Shown piece by piece: positions 5,902 through 12,418 of a DNA stretch of 27,822 nt. Origin of the DNA: an uncultured Vampirovibrio sp. (lineage in GTDB: Bacteria > Cyanobacteriota > Vampirovibrionia > Gastranaerophilales > Gastranaerophilaceae); assembly GCA_910584405.1 (NCBI GenBank), contig CAJUAL010000016.1, positions 9,743 through 37,564 of the forward strand, given 5' to 3'. A program made the position numbers and the translations under genes. The notes beneath the pieces are model-generated. The model was not told the origin of the DNA and did no database searches. It saw only the letters and a list, made by a program, of their open reading frames with translations. Numbering within the stretch: position 1 is the stretch's first letter; each line of letters opens with the position of its first letter.

Positions 5902-6108
5902 TTAATAAATCTTTTTAATAATTTGCACCGATTCAAAGCCATCTTGCATTCTATCATCTCCAAAGAACTCCCAAAAGCCTTGACCATTTCCACAAGAGGA
6001 CCACCGTGCTATATCTTTAACCTTTGTACCGTAGCCATCATATACTACCAAATAAACCCCCGACTCACTAGGTAAAAACTCTCTATTTTTTTCTTCAATG
6101 TTTTCCAT
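5902..6108 (-). CDS. Hypothetical protein, 68 aa
   Basis: Starts MENIEEKNREFLPSESGVYL and continues VVYDGYGTKVKDIARW. The pattern SGxYLVxxDG...ARW resembles the small beta-rich phage proteins that often begin PSESGxYL. AGAGGA lies ten bases before the ATG within the recurrent box. Function unknown; part of the early operon. Confidence 0.68.
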   Translation of the reverse strand: MENIEEKNREFLPSESGVYLVVYDGYGTKVKDIARWSSCGNGQGFWEFFGDDRMQDGFESVQIIKKIY

Positions 6109-6207
6109 TTTCCAAAATCCTCTATTTTTTTAGATTACAGTTATGTATTTTGTCTTGAATGTAGGGTAATACTAAAAATTTAAATATACCCTCCCTATAA
6201 TGAAATT

Positions 6208-6423
6208 TTACGCCTTATTTTCGATTATTATTTTAAACGTTAAACCATCATCCGAAACATCCAAAGCTTCAACCTTGTCTGCATCAATATTTTTTAAGCA
6301 CTGAATAAAAGCTTTTACAATTATTGACTCACTTTCTGATAACATAAAATTTCTGTATTTATAGCCTTTAGCCTTTTGGCGTTCTCGATAGGCTTTAATT
6401 GCTTTATATGTGTACTCTTCCAT
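6208..6423 (-). CDS. Hypothetical protein, 71 aa
   Basis: MEEYTYKAIKAYRERQKAKG is a basic helix. It is followed by SESESIIVKAFIQCLKNIDA and a beta-like end (ALDVSDDGLTFKIIIENKA). AGGGGG precedes the start and overlaps the stop of the small membrane gene upstream. Function unknown. Confidence 0.68.
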   Translation of the reverse strand: MEEYTYKAIKAYRERQKAKGYKYRNFMLSESESIIVKAFIQCLKNIDADKVEALDVSDDGLTFKIIIENKA

Positions 6424-6432
6424 AATAACCCC

Positions 6433-6564
6433 CTACAATTTGCGTTTTCCTGAAATAACATCAGAAATAAAAATGTCTCTTTCTATTTGTCTAAAAGTTG
6501 CCTCTTTTTTGGTTTTGCCACCTACCCACCAACAAAAAGCCAAGAATAAAACTAAAATCCACAT
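6433..6564 (-). CDS. Very small membrane protein, 43 aa
   Basis: ATG at 6564-6562, AAGGGG upstream, stop TAG at 6435-6433. MWILVLFLAFCWWVGGKTKK is one membrane helix followed by a basic stretch, then EATFRQIERDIFISDVISGK. It lies between two early genes with gaps of about 10 bases on each side, so it fits the operon. The role is unknown; small anchored phage proteins of this kind are often accessory factors acting on the host envelope. Confidence 0.62.
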   Translation of the reverse strand: MWILVLFLAFCWWVGGKTKKEATFRQIERDIFISDVISGKRKL

Positions 6565-6576
6565 GGTAACCCCTTT

Positions 6577-6888
6577 TTAAAGTTCGTTTATTAAATCAAT
6601 TAAACAACTAACAAATTTCCCCGATTCTATTAATCTTATAGAGAATTCGTTTTCATCTCCGTTTTTTAAATAGTTTGTTATTTTTTGCCTAGCTTCTTCT
6701 TTGAGTCCGTCCTCATCATAAACAGGGGATGGCGCAGAAGTTAACGCCCAGCCAACGCCATTGTTATAATAATCCGAATTATAACCAATTATAAACGCTT
6801 CCCCGTCACTAGATTCACGGATTCGATCTTTTTCATCTTCAAGTTCTTTTAATAATAAATCTTTAATCACTGTTTTAATGTTTTCCAT
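6577..6888 (-). CDS. Hypothetical protein, 103 aa
   Basis: Start taken at ATG 6888 (MENIKTVIKDLLLKELEDEK), matching the parallel start of the 6108 gene. A TTG six bases upstream is a poorer choice. It contains FIIGYNSDYYNNGVGWALTS, a compact beta pattern, and helical ends. It shares the YNSDYYNNGVGWA / YNSNYWAGAF flavour with its upstream neighbour, so the two may be distant relatives. Function unknown. Confidence 0.66.
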   Translation of the reverse strand: MENIKTVIKDLLLKELEDEKDRIRESSDGEAFIIGYNSDYYNNGVGWALTSAPSPVYDEDGLKEEARQKITNYLKNGDENEFSIRLIESGKFVSCLIDLINEL

Positions 6889-6908
6889 TTTCAAAAATCC
6901 TCTATTTT

Positions 6909-7205
6909 TTAAATAAACTCTAACTTTAATTTTTTTCCATAGTTTTTAAATTTAGCAGGAACAGGCAAGCCATTTTTAATATAAAAATTTATTTTACCTT
7001 CAAAAAAATCTATCACCCTTTGCCACTGTAAAATAAGGCTTGATAAGTCAAAAGCTGGAACGTCACACGCTCCAAGTTTAACCATGTCACGAGCAGACAA
7101 GAAAAACGCCCCCGCCCAATAATTAGAATTATATTTGATTCTGAAAAAGTTTTTATTTTCTGCTTTATTTAAAGCTATTAACGCAATTAAAACTTGTTTA
7201 TTCAT
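6909..7205 (-). CDS. Hypothetical protein, 98 aa
   Basis: MNKQVLIALIALNKAENKNF starts after a GGAGTTAATAAA ribosome site. FRIKYNSNYWAGAFFLSARD recalls the YNSDYYNNGVGWA block of the next gene. The C-terminus is basic (KFKNYGKKLKLEFI). No catalytic motif or membrane span is convincing. Second gene of the early operon. Confidence 0.66.
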   Translation of the reverse strand: MNKQVLIALIALNKAENKNFFRIKYNSNYWAGAFFLSARDMVKLGACDVPAFDLSSLILQWQRVIDFFEGKINFYIKNGLPVPAKFKNYGKKLKLEFI

Positions 7206-7223
7206 TTTATTAACTCCATAAAA

Positions 7224-7532
7224 TTAGTTCATTATTTCGACCAGTCTAGCGCAAGCTTTTCCTATGAGATGGCAATATAAATCCCAAGATTTATCAAAAT
7301 ATTTATCAGCCTCTTCTTGCGTCTCCTCTAAAGTATCCTTTAAAAAATCCGAAACCTGGTTAAAATAACACAAAAAACAACCGCCTTTTGCTAATTCCGC
7401 ACCCCTTTGGTAAGTTGTCCCAAAAGATAAAACATTTCTTAAAGCTGCTTGTAAATCCTCAATATTTGGGTAATATTCTTTAACGTGTTCCTCAATTCTT
7501 TGGTTCACAATTTTCGTATTAGTTCTCAACAT
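7224..7532 (-). CDS. Hypothetical protein, 102 aa
   Basis: First gene after the 7588-7616 promoter. Ribosome site ACGGAGTTAAAGAT. It is largely helical, and GGCFLCYFNQVSDFLKDTLE and DLYCHLIGKACARLVEI carry four Cys residues and a His. The ribosome-site region is the best match to the candidate small RNA at 3319. Function unknown. Confidence 0.68.
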   Translation of the reverse strand: MLRTNTKIVNQRIEEHVKEYYPNIEDLQAALRNVLSFGTTYQRGAELAKGGCFLCYFNQVSDFLKDTLEETQEEADKYFDKSWDLYCHLIGKACARLVEIMN

Positions 7533-7585
7533 ATCTTTAACTCCGTATTTGTGAGGGCTTGCCCTTTGCTTCCCTCTTTATGTTT

Positions 7586-7616
7586 CTATTATATAACATT
7601 GTTATATAATAGTCAA
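7586..7616 (-). promoter_or_regulatory. Early leftward promoter with a perfect operator palindrome
   Basis: On the minus strand TTGACT (7616-7611), 17 bases, TATAAT (7593-7588). The stretch 7586-7612 is a perfect inverted repeat with 12-bp arms (CTATTATATAAC and GTTATATAATAG) and a 3-base centre, filling the spacer and the -10. This is the geometry of a repressor operator. Confidence 0.8.
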
Positions 7617-7635
7617 TAGTTTTTTCACAATAATT

Positions 7636-7734
7636 TTAATTTTTTATTGTCATTTCATATTCTTCAAGACAGCAAAACAAATAACCACCAAAAGCGGCAA
7701 TCGCTGAAATGATAACAGACGATAAATATAACAT
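7636..7734 (-). CDS. Very small membrane protein, 32 aa
   Basis: ATG at 7734-7732 with AGGAG upstream; stop TAA at 7638-7636. MLYLSSVIISAIAAFGGYLF is a single membrane span followed by CCLEEYEMTIKN, giving two adjacent Cys at the membrane edge and an acidic tail. It lies 15 bases after the 59-aa gene and shares its promoter. Function unknown. Confidence 0.6.
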   Translation of the reverse strand: MLYLSSVIISAIAAFGGYLFCCLEEYEMTIKN

Positions 7735-7749
7735 ATTTCCTACTCCAAA

Positions 7750-7929
7750 TTAAAAATAAATTATTGCCGATTCAATTCTTTTGGCTCGTGGTAGACTGTA
7801 CAGCTTACGCATTTTGCGCCAAAATCTTAAAACCTCATCCTTGGAAAAACCGTATAACTGAAAATTAACCCTTTCAGCGTTTCCGTAACTATTGTTTTTA
7901 AAATAAATATCTACAAATTTTTCAAACAT
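7750..7929 (-). CDS. Hypothetical protein, 59 aa
   Basis: ATG at 7929-7927 with AGGAG seven bases upstream; stop TAA at 7752-7750. It begins MFEKFVDIYFKNNSYGNAER and contains GFSKDEVLRFWRKMRKLYSL followed by a basic end, predicted to be a helical, positively charged protein. GFSKDEVLRFWRKM resembles a helix-turn-helix half, but is too short for a firm claim. First gene after the 7962-7990 promoter. Confidence 0.62.
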   Translation of the reverse strand: MFEKFVDIYFKNNSYGNAERVNFQLYGFSKDEVLRFWRKMRKLYSLPRAKRIESAIIYF

Positions 7930-7958
7930 TTTATTCTCCTACGTTGTTTCTTTATGTC

Positions 7959-7990
7959 TTTAATATAGCATAGTTATATTAAACAGTCAA
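7959..7990 (-). promoter_or_regulatory. Second early leftward promoter with a related operator
   Basis: TTGACT (7990-7985), 17 bases, TATATT (7967-7962) on the minus strand. The palindrome TTTAATATA / TATATTAAA (7959-7983) overlaps it. Its centre, CATAGTTATAT, matches CATTGTTATAT of the 7586 operator, and both are followed by AGTCAATA. One regulator probably reads both. Confidence 0.75.
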
Positions 7991-8020
7991 TAACTTTTTT
8001 ATAAAAAATGCATAAAAATG

Positions 8021-8053
8021 TTGATTTTTCTCTATAAATGGTATAATAATACC
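8021..8053 (+). promoter_or_regulatory. Promoter of the packaging/head genes with operator-like palindrome
   Basis: TTGATT (8021-8026), 18 bases, AATAAT (8045-8050), or TATAAT at 8042-8047 with a 15-base spacer. The -10 lies in GGTATAATAATACC (8040-8053), extended to ATGGTAT/ATACCAT arms. It is the same element as at 3712 and 12391. GGGGG precedes the terminase ATG. Confidence 0.7.
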
Positions 8054-8070
8054 ATAAACAGGGGGATAAT

Positions 8071-8850
8071 ATGTTAATTGAATTAAAAAAAACCCAAACA
8101 CCACAAAAAAAAGACGATTCCACAAAAGAATCGCCCAAAGAATCCGCACCCCAAACCGACCAAGAAGTATTTTACGACAAATCAGGAAATTTGATAACTA
8201 AGCCAGAACTCTTGGCCGAAATAAAAAGACTTAAAAATAAAACCAGCACCCAAAGAGAGCACCGCCGCTTATATAATATCCTGAAACACGGGGACAAGGT
8301 GACCAATTCTACTCTTGCCAAGGCCACAAAACACGCAAATCCAAATAAAACACAAGAAGTACTTCATGAACTAAATACCGTTGATCAAACGAAAAGACAA
8401 ACCCCGCCACAAGCCCCCTGTAATCAAACCAAAATAAACAAAGTCATCGAACTAATAGAACTAGGCAACGATCCTGTGGCTTCGTGTAAAATGGCTAATA
8501 TAACTTATAGGTGTTTTTTAAATGAAATTGAAAAGGTCGAGTTTGCATCAGAAAAAAATGAGTATTTGCGTGCGCGTATTATGCTTGCAGATACTTATAT
8601 TTACAAGATCAACGCCTTGCAAAATAAGCTTGTAAACGGAGAGATTGACCCGAGCACATATTCGGCAATTAGCCGGGACTTGCTGTATTTAGCGGGAAAG
8701 TTCGCCCCGGCCACATTTGGCGAAAAAATAAGTATAGAAAACAAGAATCAAGTAGAAGTCCGCCATGTAGTCGACCAAAACAAAATTGCCTCGTTAAATA
8801 AATTGCTTGCGCTTCCTAATGTAAAAGACGCGCAATTTGAGGAAGTTTAG
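8071..8850 (+). CDS. terS: Terminase small subunit
   Basis: 259 residues. The first 110 are polar, Lys/Gln-rich and probably disordered or DNA-binding. The rest follows the small-terminase pattern: KVIELIELGNDPVASCKMAN is a helix-turn-helix, RARIMLADTYIYKINALQNK the oligomerisation helix, and DLLYLAGKFAPATFGEKISI the conserved KxAPxxYGdK ending. The small subunit recognises the packaging site and regulates the large subunit. It comes directly before the large terminase gene and after the main plus-strand promoter. Confidence 0.82.
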   Translation: MLIELKKTQTPQKKDDSTKESPKESAPQTDQEVFYDKSGNLITKPELLAEIKRLKNKTSTQREHRRLYNILKHGDKVTNSTLAKATKHANPNKTQEVLHELNTVDQTKRQTPPQAPCNQTKINKVIELIELGNDPVASCKMANITYRCFLNEIEKVEFASEKNEYLRARIMLADTYIYKINALQNKLVNGEIDPSTYSAISRDLLYLAGKFAPATFGEKISIENKNQVEVRHVVDQNKIASLNKLLALPNVKDAQFEEV

Positions 8851-9232
8851 CGCTTTCCGCTTCTATGGGTTTATATATAATATTATAATATGCATTATGT
8901 ATACTCAGCCTGTTTTTAGACAAAATTAAGTTTTGCGCATTTACAAGCGCTTAGTAAATTTGCGTTTTGTATTTTATCGGTGATTTTCGATCCCATGAAA
9001 GGTTGCCCCTTTGGTTTTGTCAAAAAGGAACTCCATATTCGGGCGTTTTTAATTACTTTTACCAAAATTTCCTAATTTCCCCATTATTAACCCCATTATA
9101 TAACATTGCTAAAACAAACCCCGTCAACCTATGGAAAAGGTACTGGGAAAGGAGGTATACGGATACATGCATTTTATGCTTGATTTTTTTAGCTTGTAGG
9201 GGTAGTTTTGAATTAAAGGTAGGGAGACAGGC
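8851..9232. other. Gap between terminase subunits, possible packaging or control site
   Basis: No well-supported gene. There is an AT-rich patch (8868-8900) and a stem-loop around 8935-8966 in which CGCATTTAC pairs with GTAAATTTGCG across a loop holding AGCGCT. AAAGGAGG near 9149-9156 precedes a 10-codon frame (MHFMLDFFSL) that ends before the large terminase. A 94-codon frame lacks a good start. Packaging sites often lie in or beside the small terminase gene. Confidence 0.4.
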
Positions 9233-10726
9233 ATGTCCGACACTAAAATGAATGATGAGATAATTAAAGCGTTTATGGAAGACCCTATAAATGGTAGATT
9301 AGTATTAAGTGCGAGCTTGGCTAATTTCATTAGGTTCTTCCACTGGTATATATATCATCAAGAGTTTGTGATAAAAGATTTTCATATAAAAATTATACGG
9401 GCATTAGAGGATATTGCATTTGGGCGGGCTAAGAAAAGAAATTTAGTAATTAATATTCCGCCGCGATTTGGGAAAAGCAGTATTGCCAAGTATTTTTGCG
9501 CTTGGAGCTATATGTTGAATTGTGGGAGCAACTGTATATACACCAGTTATAGTGATGATTTAGTTAATAACTTCAGTAAAGATATTAGGGACATTGTAGA
9601 CAGTGCTGCATTTAAGAAGTTTACGGGATTAGAGATTAAGAAGGGAAAGAGTGGGGCTGATTATTGGGAAACTAATATGGGGGGTGGTTTTCGTGCTGCC
9701 CCTATCGCGGGGAGTCTTACAGGATTCGGAGCAGGCGTAAGTGGCGATGAGTATGGAGGAGCCATTATTTTAGATGATATGTTAAAAGCCTCAAATGTAA
9801 AGAGTCAGGCAGAATTGCAAAATTGTATTGATTATTATCTGAATACGTTGAAAAGTAGATGTAACAATCAAGCTAAGACACCTATGATTATGATTATGCA
9901 AAGATTAGCGTTAGAAGATTTAGCGGGGTATGTATTGGAAGCCGAGGGGGCAGACTGGGAGCTTATTAAAATACCAGCCTTAAATGAAGAAACAGGGGAA
10001 GCTTTGTGGGAAGAAAAGTTTAGTGCGGCTGATTTATTAAAATTAAAAGACCAAGCCCCGTTTGTTTATTATGGGCAATATCAACAAGAGCCGATTGTTA
10101 TCGGGGGAAGTGTATTTAAGACTGAATGGTTTAGGTTCTATAACACTAGAGAGAAATATAGCTATCAATGTTCTTTTTTAACGGCTGATACCGCTCAAAA
10201 GAAAGGTGAGGGAAACGATTTTACCGTTCTACAGTTTTGGGGAAAGACCTATGATAGTAAATTACACCTGCTTGATATGGTAAGAGGAAAGTTTGACGCT
10301 GAGGAATTAAGAGAACAAGTATTATTGTTTTGGAAAAAATGTTCTTATGGTTGTGGTGACCCCAAATGTCCTCCTTATGGATTTTACATTGAAGACAAAT
10401 CGTCGGGAATAGGGGTTTTGCAAGAAATAAAGAAGAATCACCCCATACCTGTTATTCCTATTTCAAGAGCAAGATTTAAAGATGATAACGGCATGATAGT
10501 GCGACAAGATAAATTTTCAAGGGCTATGACGGGAATACCGTATATTGCTAATGGATGGGTATATTTGCCTAATTCAGAAAATGATGATATAAGTAAACAG
10601 ATATTAAGTGAATCTAGCGCCTTTAAGGCGGATTTATCACATAAACACGATGATTGTATCGACCCTATGTTAGACGCGATTGATATTGCATTTGGAACAA
10701 CGGGTATAAGTTCAATCTTTATTTGA
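9233..10726 (+). CDS. terL: Terminase large subunit
   Basis: 497 residues with both expected domains. ATPase: PPRFGKSS (76-83) is the Walker A loop, here of the R-F-G-K-S type, and AIILDD (177-182) is Walker B. The usual catalytic acid after Walker B is here a second D rather than E. Nuclease (RNase H fold): D319 (FLTADTAQ), D388 (YIEDKSSG) and the DDCIDPMLDAIDIA block near the C-terminus supply the metal-binding acids. The protein drives DNA into the prohead and cuts it. A cluster CSYGCGDPKC (370-379) may be a small metal knuckle. GGGAG precedes the ATG. The portal gene follows after 7 bases. Confidence 0.93.
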   Translation: MSDTKMNDEIIKAFMEDPINGRLVLSASLANFIRFFHWYIYHQEFVIKDFHIKIIRALEDIAFGRAKKRNLVINIPPRFGKSSIAKYFCAWSYMLNCGSNCIYTSYSDDLVNNFSKDIRDIVDSAAFKKFTGLEIKKGKSGADYWETNMGGGFRAAPIAGSLTGFGAGVSGDEYGGAIILDDMLKASNVKSQAELQNCIDYYLNTLKSRCNNQAKTPMIMIMQRLALEDLAGYVLEAEGADWELIKIPALNEETGEALWEEKFSAADLLKLKDQAPFVYYGQYQQEPIVIGGSVFKTEWFRFYNTREKYSYQCSFLTADTAQKKGEGNDFTVLQFWGKTYDSKLHLLDMVRGKFDAEELREQVLLFWKKCSYGCGDPKCPPYGFYIEDKSSGIGVLQEIKKNHPIPVIPISRARFKDDNGMIVRQDKFSRAMTGIPYIANGWVYLPNSENDDISKQILSESSAFKADLSHKHDDCIDPMLDAIDIAFGTTGISSIFI

Positions 10727-10733
10727 GGGTGGT

Positions 10734-12281
10734 ATGGCAAAGAAAAAGATTAAAAACAGTTTACAAGGATTGACCGATGGTGTTGGTACTTGGGGTTTAA
10801 ATGCGAATCCCTTTACGCCTCAAAATTCTCGCCTAGATACGATGTTTGTCAATATCCGTTGGGCTTTGATAAGTAATTTTCGTTCTATTTTAAGTGAAGC
10901 TTATGCAGAATATGGTATTGTGCAAACTTTAATAGACCAACCTGTTGCTGATGCTTTTAGAACTGGATTTAATATTATCACTGATGATTTGGACGATAGC
11001 CAAAAAAGAAAACTCCAAAACTACTTAGAAAAAGAAAGAATTATCCAAACCATACAAGAAGCCTGTAACTGGGCAAGATTATATGGCGGGGGGGGTGTTT
11101 TGGTAATAACAGACCAAAATCCTTCTTTCCCCTTAGATGTATCTAAAATTCGTAAAGATTCACCGTTAGAGTTTAAAGCTGCGGATATGTGGGAACTTTA
11201 CTCTGATATTCCTATGTGGAATCCGTGGGAAGAAGACCGTGAAGAGTTGTTATTTAACTATTATGGAGTAAGAGTAAATAGAAGTCGAGTTTTCCCGATC
11301 TGCGGGAAAAAAGCGCCTTCATTCATCCGGCAGAGGTTAAGAGGGTGGGGAATGAGCGAACTTGAAAGGGTGGTTCGCTCTATTAACTCTTATTTGAAAA
11401 ATCAAGACTTAATTTTTGAATTGCTTGATGAAGCCAAAGTTGATGTGTTCCAAATGAACGGGTTTAATGCGGCTATGCTCACTCCGCAAGGAACAAGAGT
11501 AGCTGAAAAACGTATTCAAACGGCAAATATCCTAAAATCATATCTTAATGCGCTAATCTTAGATACTAATGATAAGTACGACCAAAAACAGCTATCTTTT
11601 AATGGCCTGAGTGATATTTTGAACCAAATCAGACAAGGTGTAGCGGCAGATTTGAAAATGCCTATGACTAAATTGTTTGGCGTGTCCTCTGCTGGGTTTA
11701 ATTCGGGCGAAGATGATATTGAAAATTATAACTCAATGATTGAAAGTGAAATTCGCTCTAAGGTAAAGTTTATCGTTATTCAAGTTTTAGAGATTTGCTG
11801 CCAAAAGTTATTTGGCTTTATCCCTGAAGATATGACAATTGAATTTAAATCTTTGCGGATGTTGTCGGCTGAACAAGAGGAAAACATGAAAAACAGTCAG
11901 TTTAACCGCTTAATTATGGCTGTTACAAATAATGTTGCTACTCCTCAACAGTTTATGTTAGGTTGTAACAATCAGAATTTACTCCCCTTTACTTATTCGT
12001 CTGAGGATATTATGGCAGCATCCGAAAGCGGAATTAACAGCATAGGCTTAATCCAGCCTAATGACGGTACAGGGTTAATGAGTACATTAAAAAGCTTCTT
12101 TACTGGTAAACAAGACCCCGCTAAAGGTAATAAACCTTATGAGGGTAACAAAGACGCTAATGTAAAGTTAACTGATGTTACTTCAAATAAATTCACTATT
12201 CCTGATAGAGAGAAAAAACCACTTCCTGATGAGACTTTCCCTTATAAAGGTAAGCGTGCTAAACGATATGTTGAAGTATAA
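10734..12281 (+). CDS. Portal protein (DUF1073 / phage_portal_3 type)
   Basis: 515 residues, the usual portal length. YGIVQTLIDQPVADAFRTGF near residue 60 and ACNWARLYGGGGVLVI near 125-140 are the characteristic blocks of this portal family, and VAADLKMPMTKLFGVSSAGF lies in the core. The C-terminal 70 residues are polar, with many Lys and Pro. The portal is the dodecameric ring through which DNA enters and leaves the head and on which the connector builds. It follows the large terminase within one operon. A terminator-like hairpin, but facing the other way, follows the stop. Confidence 0.87.
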   Translation: MAKKKIKNSLQGLTDGVGTWGLNANPFTPQNSRLDTMFVNIRWALISNFRSILSEAYAEYGIVQTLIDQPVADAFRTGFNIITDDLDDSQKRKLQNYLEKERIIQTIQEACNWARLYGGGGVLVITDQNPSFPLDVSKIRKDSPLEFKAADMWELYSDIPMWNPWEEDREELLFNYYGVRVNRSRVFPICGKKAPSFIRQRLRGWGMSELERVVRSINSYLKNQDLIFELLDEAKVDVFQMNGFNAAMLTPQGTRVAEKRIQTANILKSYLNALILDTNDKYDQKQLSFNGLSDILNQIRQGVAADLKMPMTKLFGVSSAGFNSGEDDIENYNSMIESEIRSKVKFIVIQVLEICCQKLFGFIPEDMTIEFKSLRMLSAEQEENMKNSQFNRLIMAVTNNVATPQQFMLGCNNQNLLPFTYSSEDIMAASESGINSIGLIQPNDGTGLMSTLKSFFTGKQDPAKGNKPYEGNKDANVKLTDVTSNKFTIPDREKKPLPDETFPYKGKRAKRYVEV

Positions 12282-12314
12282 AAAAAGAGCTTCCACAATT
12301 ATGAAAGACTCTTT
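12280..12314 (-). terminator. Hairpin with a T-tract on the minus strand, after portal
   Basis: AAAGAG and inner TTC (12284-12293) pair with GAA and CTCTTT (12303-12314). Seven A (12280-12286) become a T-tract only for minus-strand RNA. No minus-strand gene lies upstream, so it would block antisense transcription. The stem has a bulge, so confidence is moderate. Confidence 0.45.
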
Positions 12315-12371
12315 CCCTGAAGTCGAAAACAAGTATAATTTATACCTTTTCTAAAGATTGTCAAGGGCTAT

Positions 12372-12404
12372 TTGACACTTTGTGGATAGCGGTATTATAA
12401 TACT
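12372..12404 (+). promoter_or_regulatory. Internal promoter for the capsid and tail genes
   Basis: TTGACA (12372-12377), 18 bases, TATAAT (12396-12401). The -10 is inside GGTATTATAATACT (12391-12404), whose core GTATTATAATAC is a perfect palindrome and a match to the elements at 3712 and 8040. AGAGG follows before the protease ATG. Confidence 0.78.
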
Positions 12405-12418
12405 TTTCAGAGGTAGAG

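Larger units (their letters stand above)
5292..6910 (-). repeat. Dispersed A-rich ribosome-site box, five copies at gene junctions
   Basis: Read on the coding strand, AAAAAATAGAG(A/G)(A/G)TTTT recurs at about 5292-5310, 5621-5639, 6073-6092, 6110-6131 and 6892-6910. The last two are the ribosome sites of the 6108 and 6888 genes. Their similarity continues into the coding sequence through ATGGAAAACATT (MENI), over about 37 bp with one difference. The others fall at gene ends, giving peptides KNREF or KIENF. Confidence 0.7.

Noticed and set aside
5886..5993. Longer N-terminus for the 5619-5885 gene
   Set aside because: It would overlap the 6108 gene, whereas ACGGAGGG stands directly before the ATG at 5885.
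8967..9251. 94-codon plus-strand frame between terminase genes
   Set aside because: It starts at a TTG without ribosome site, overlaps the large terminase start, and has an unlikely composition for this phage.
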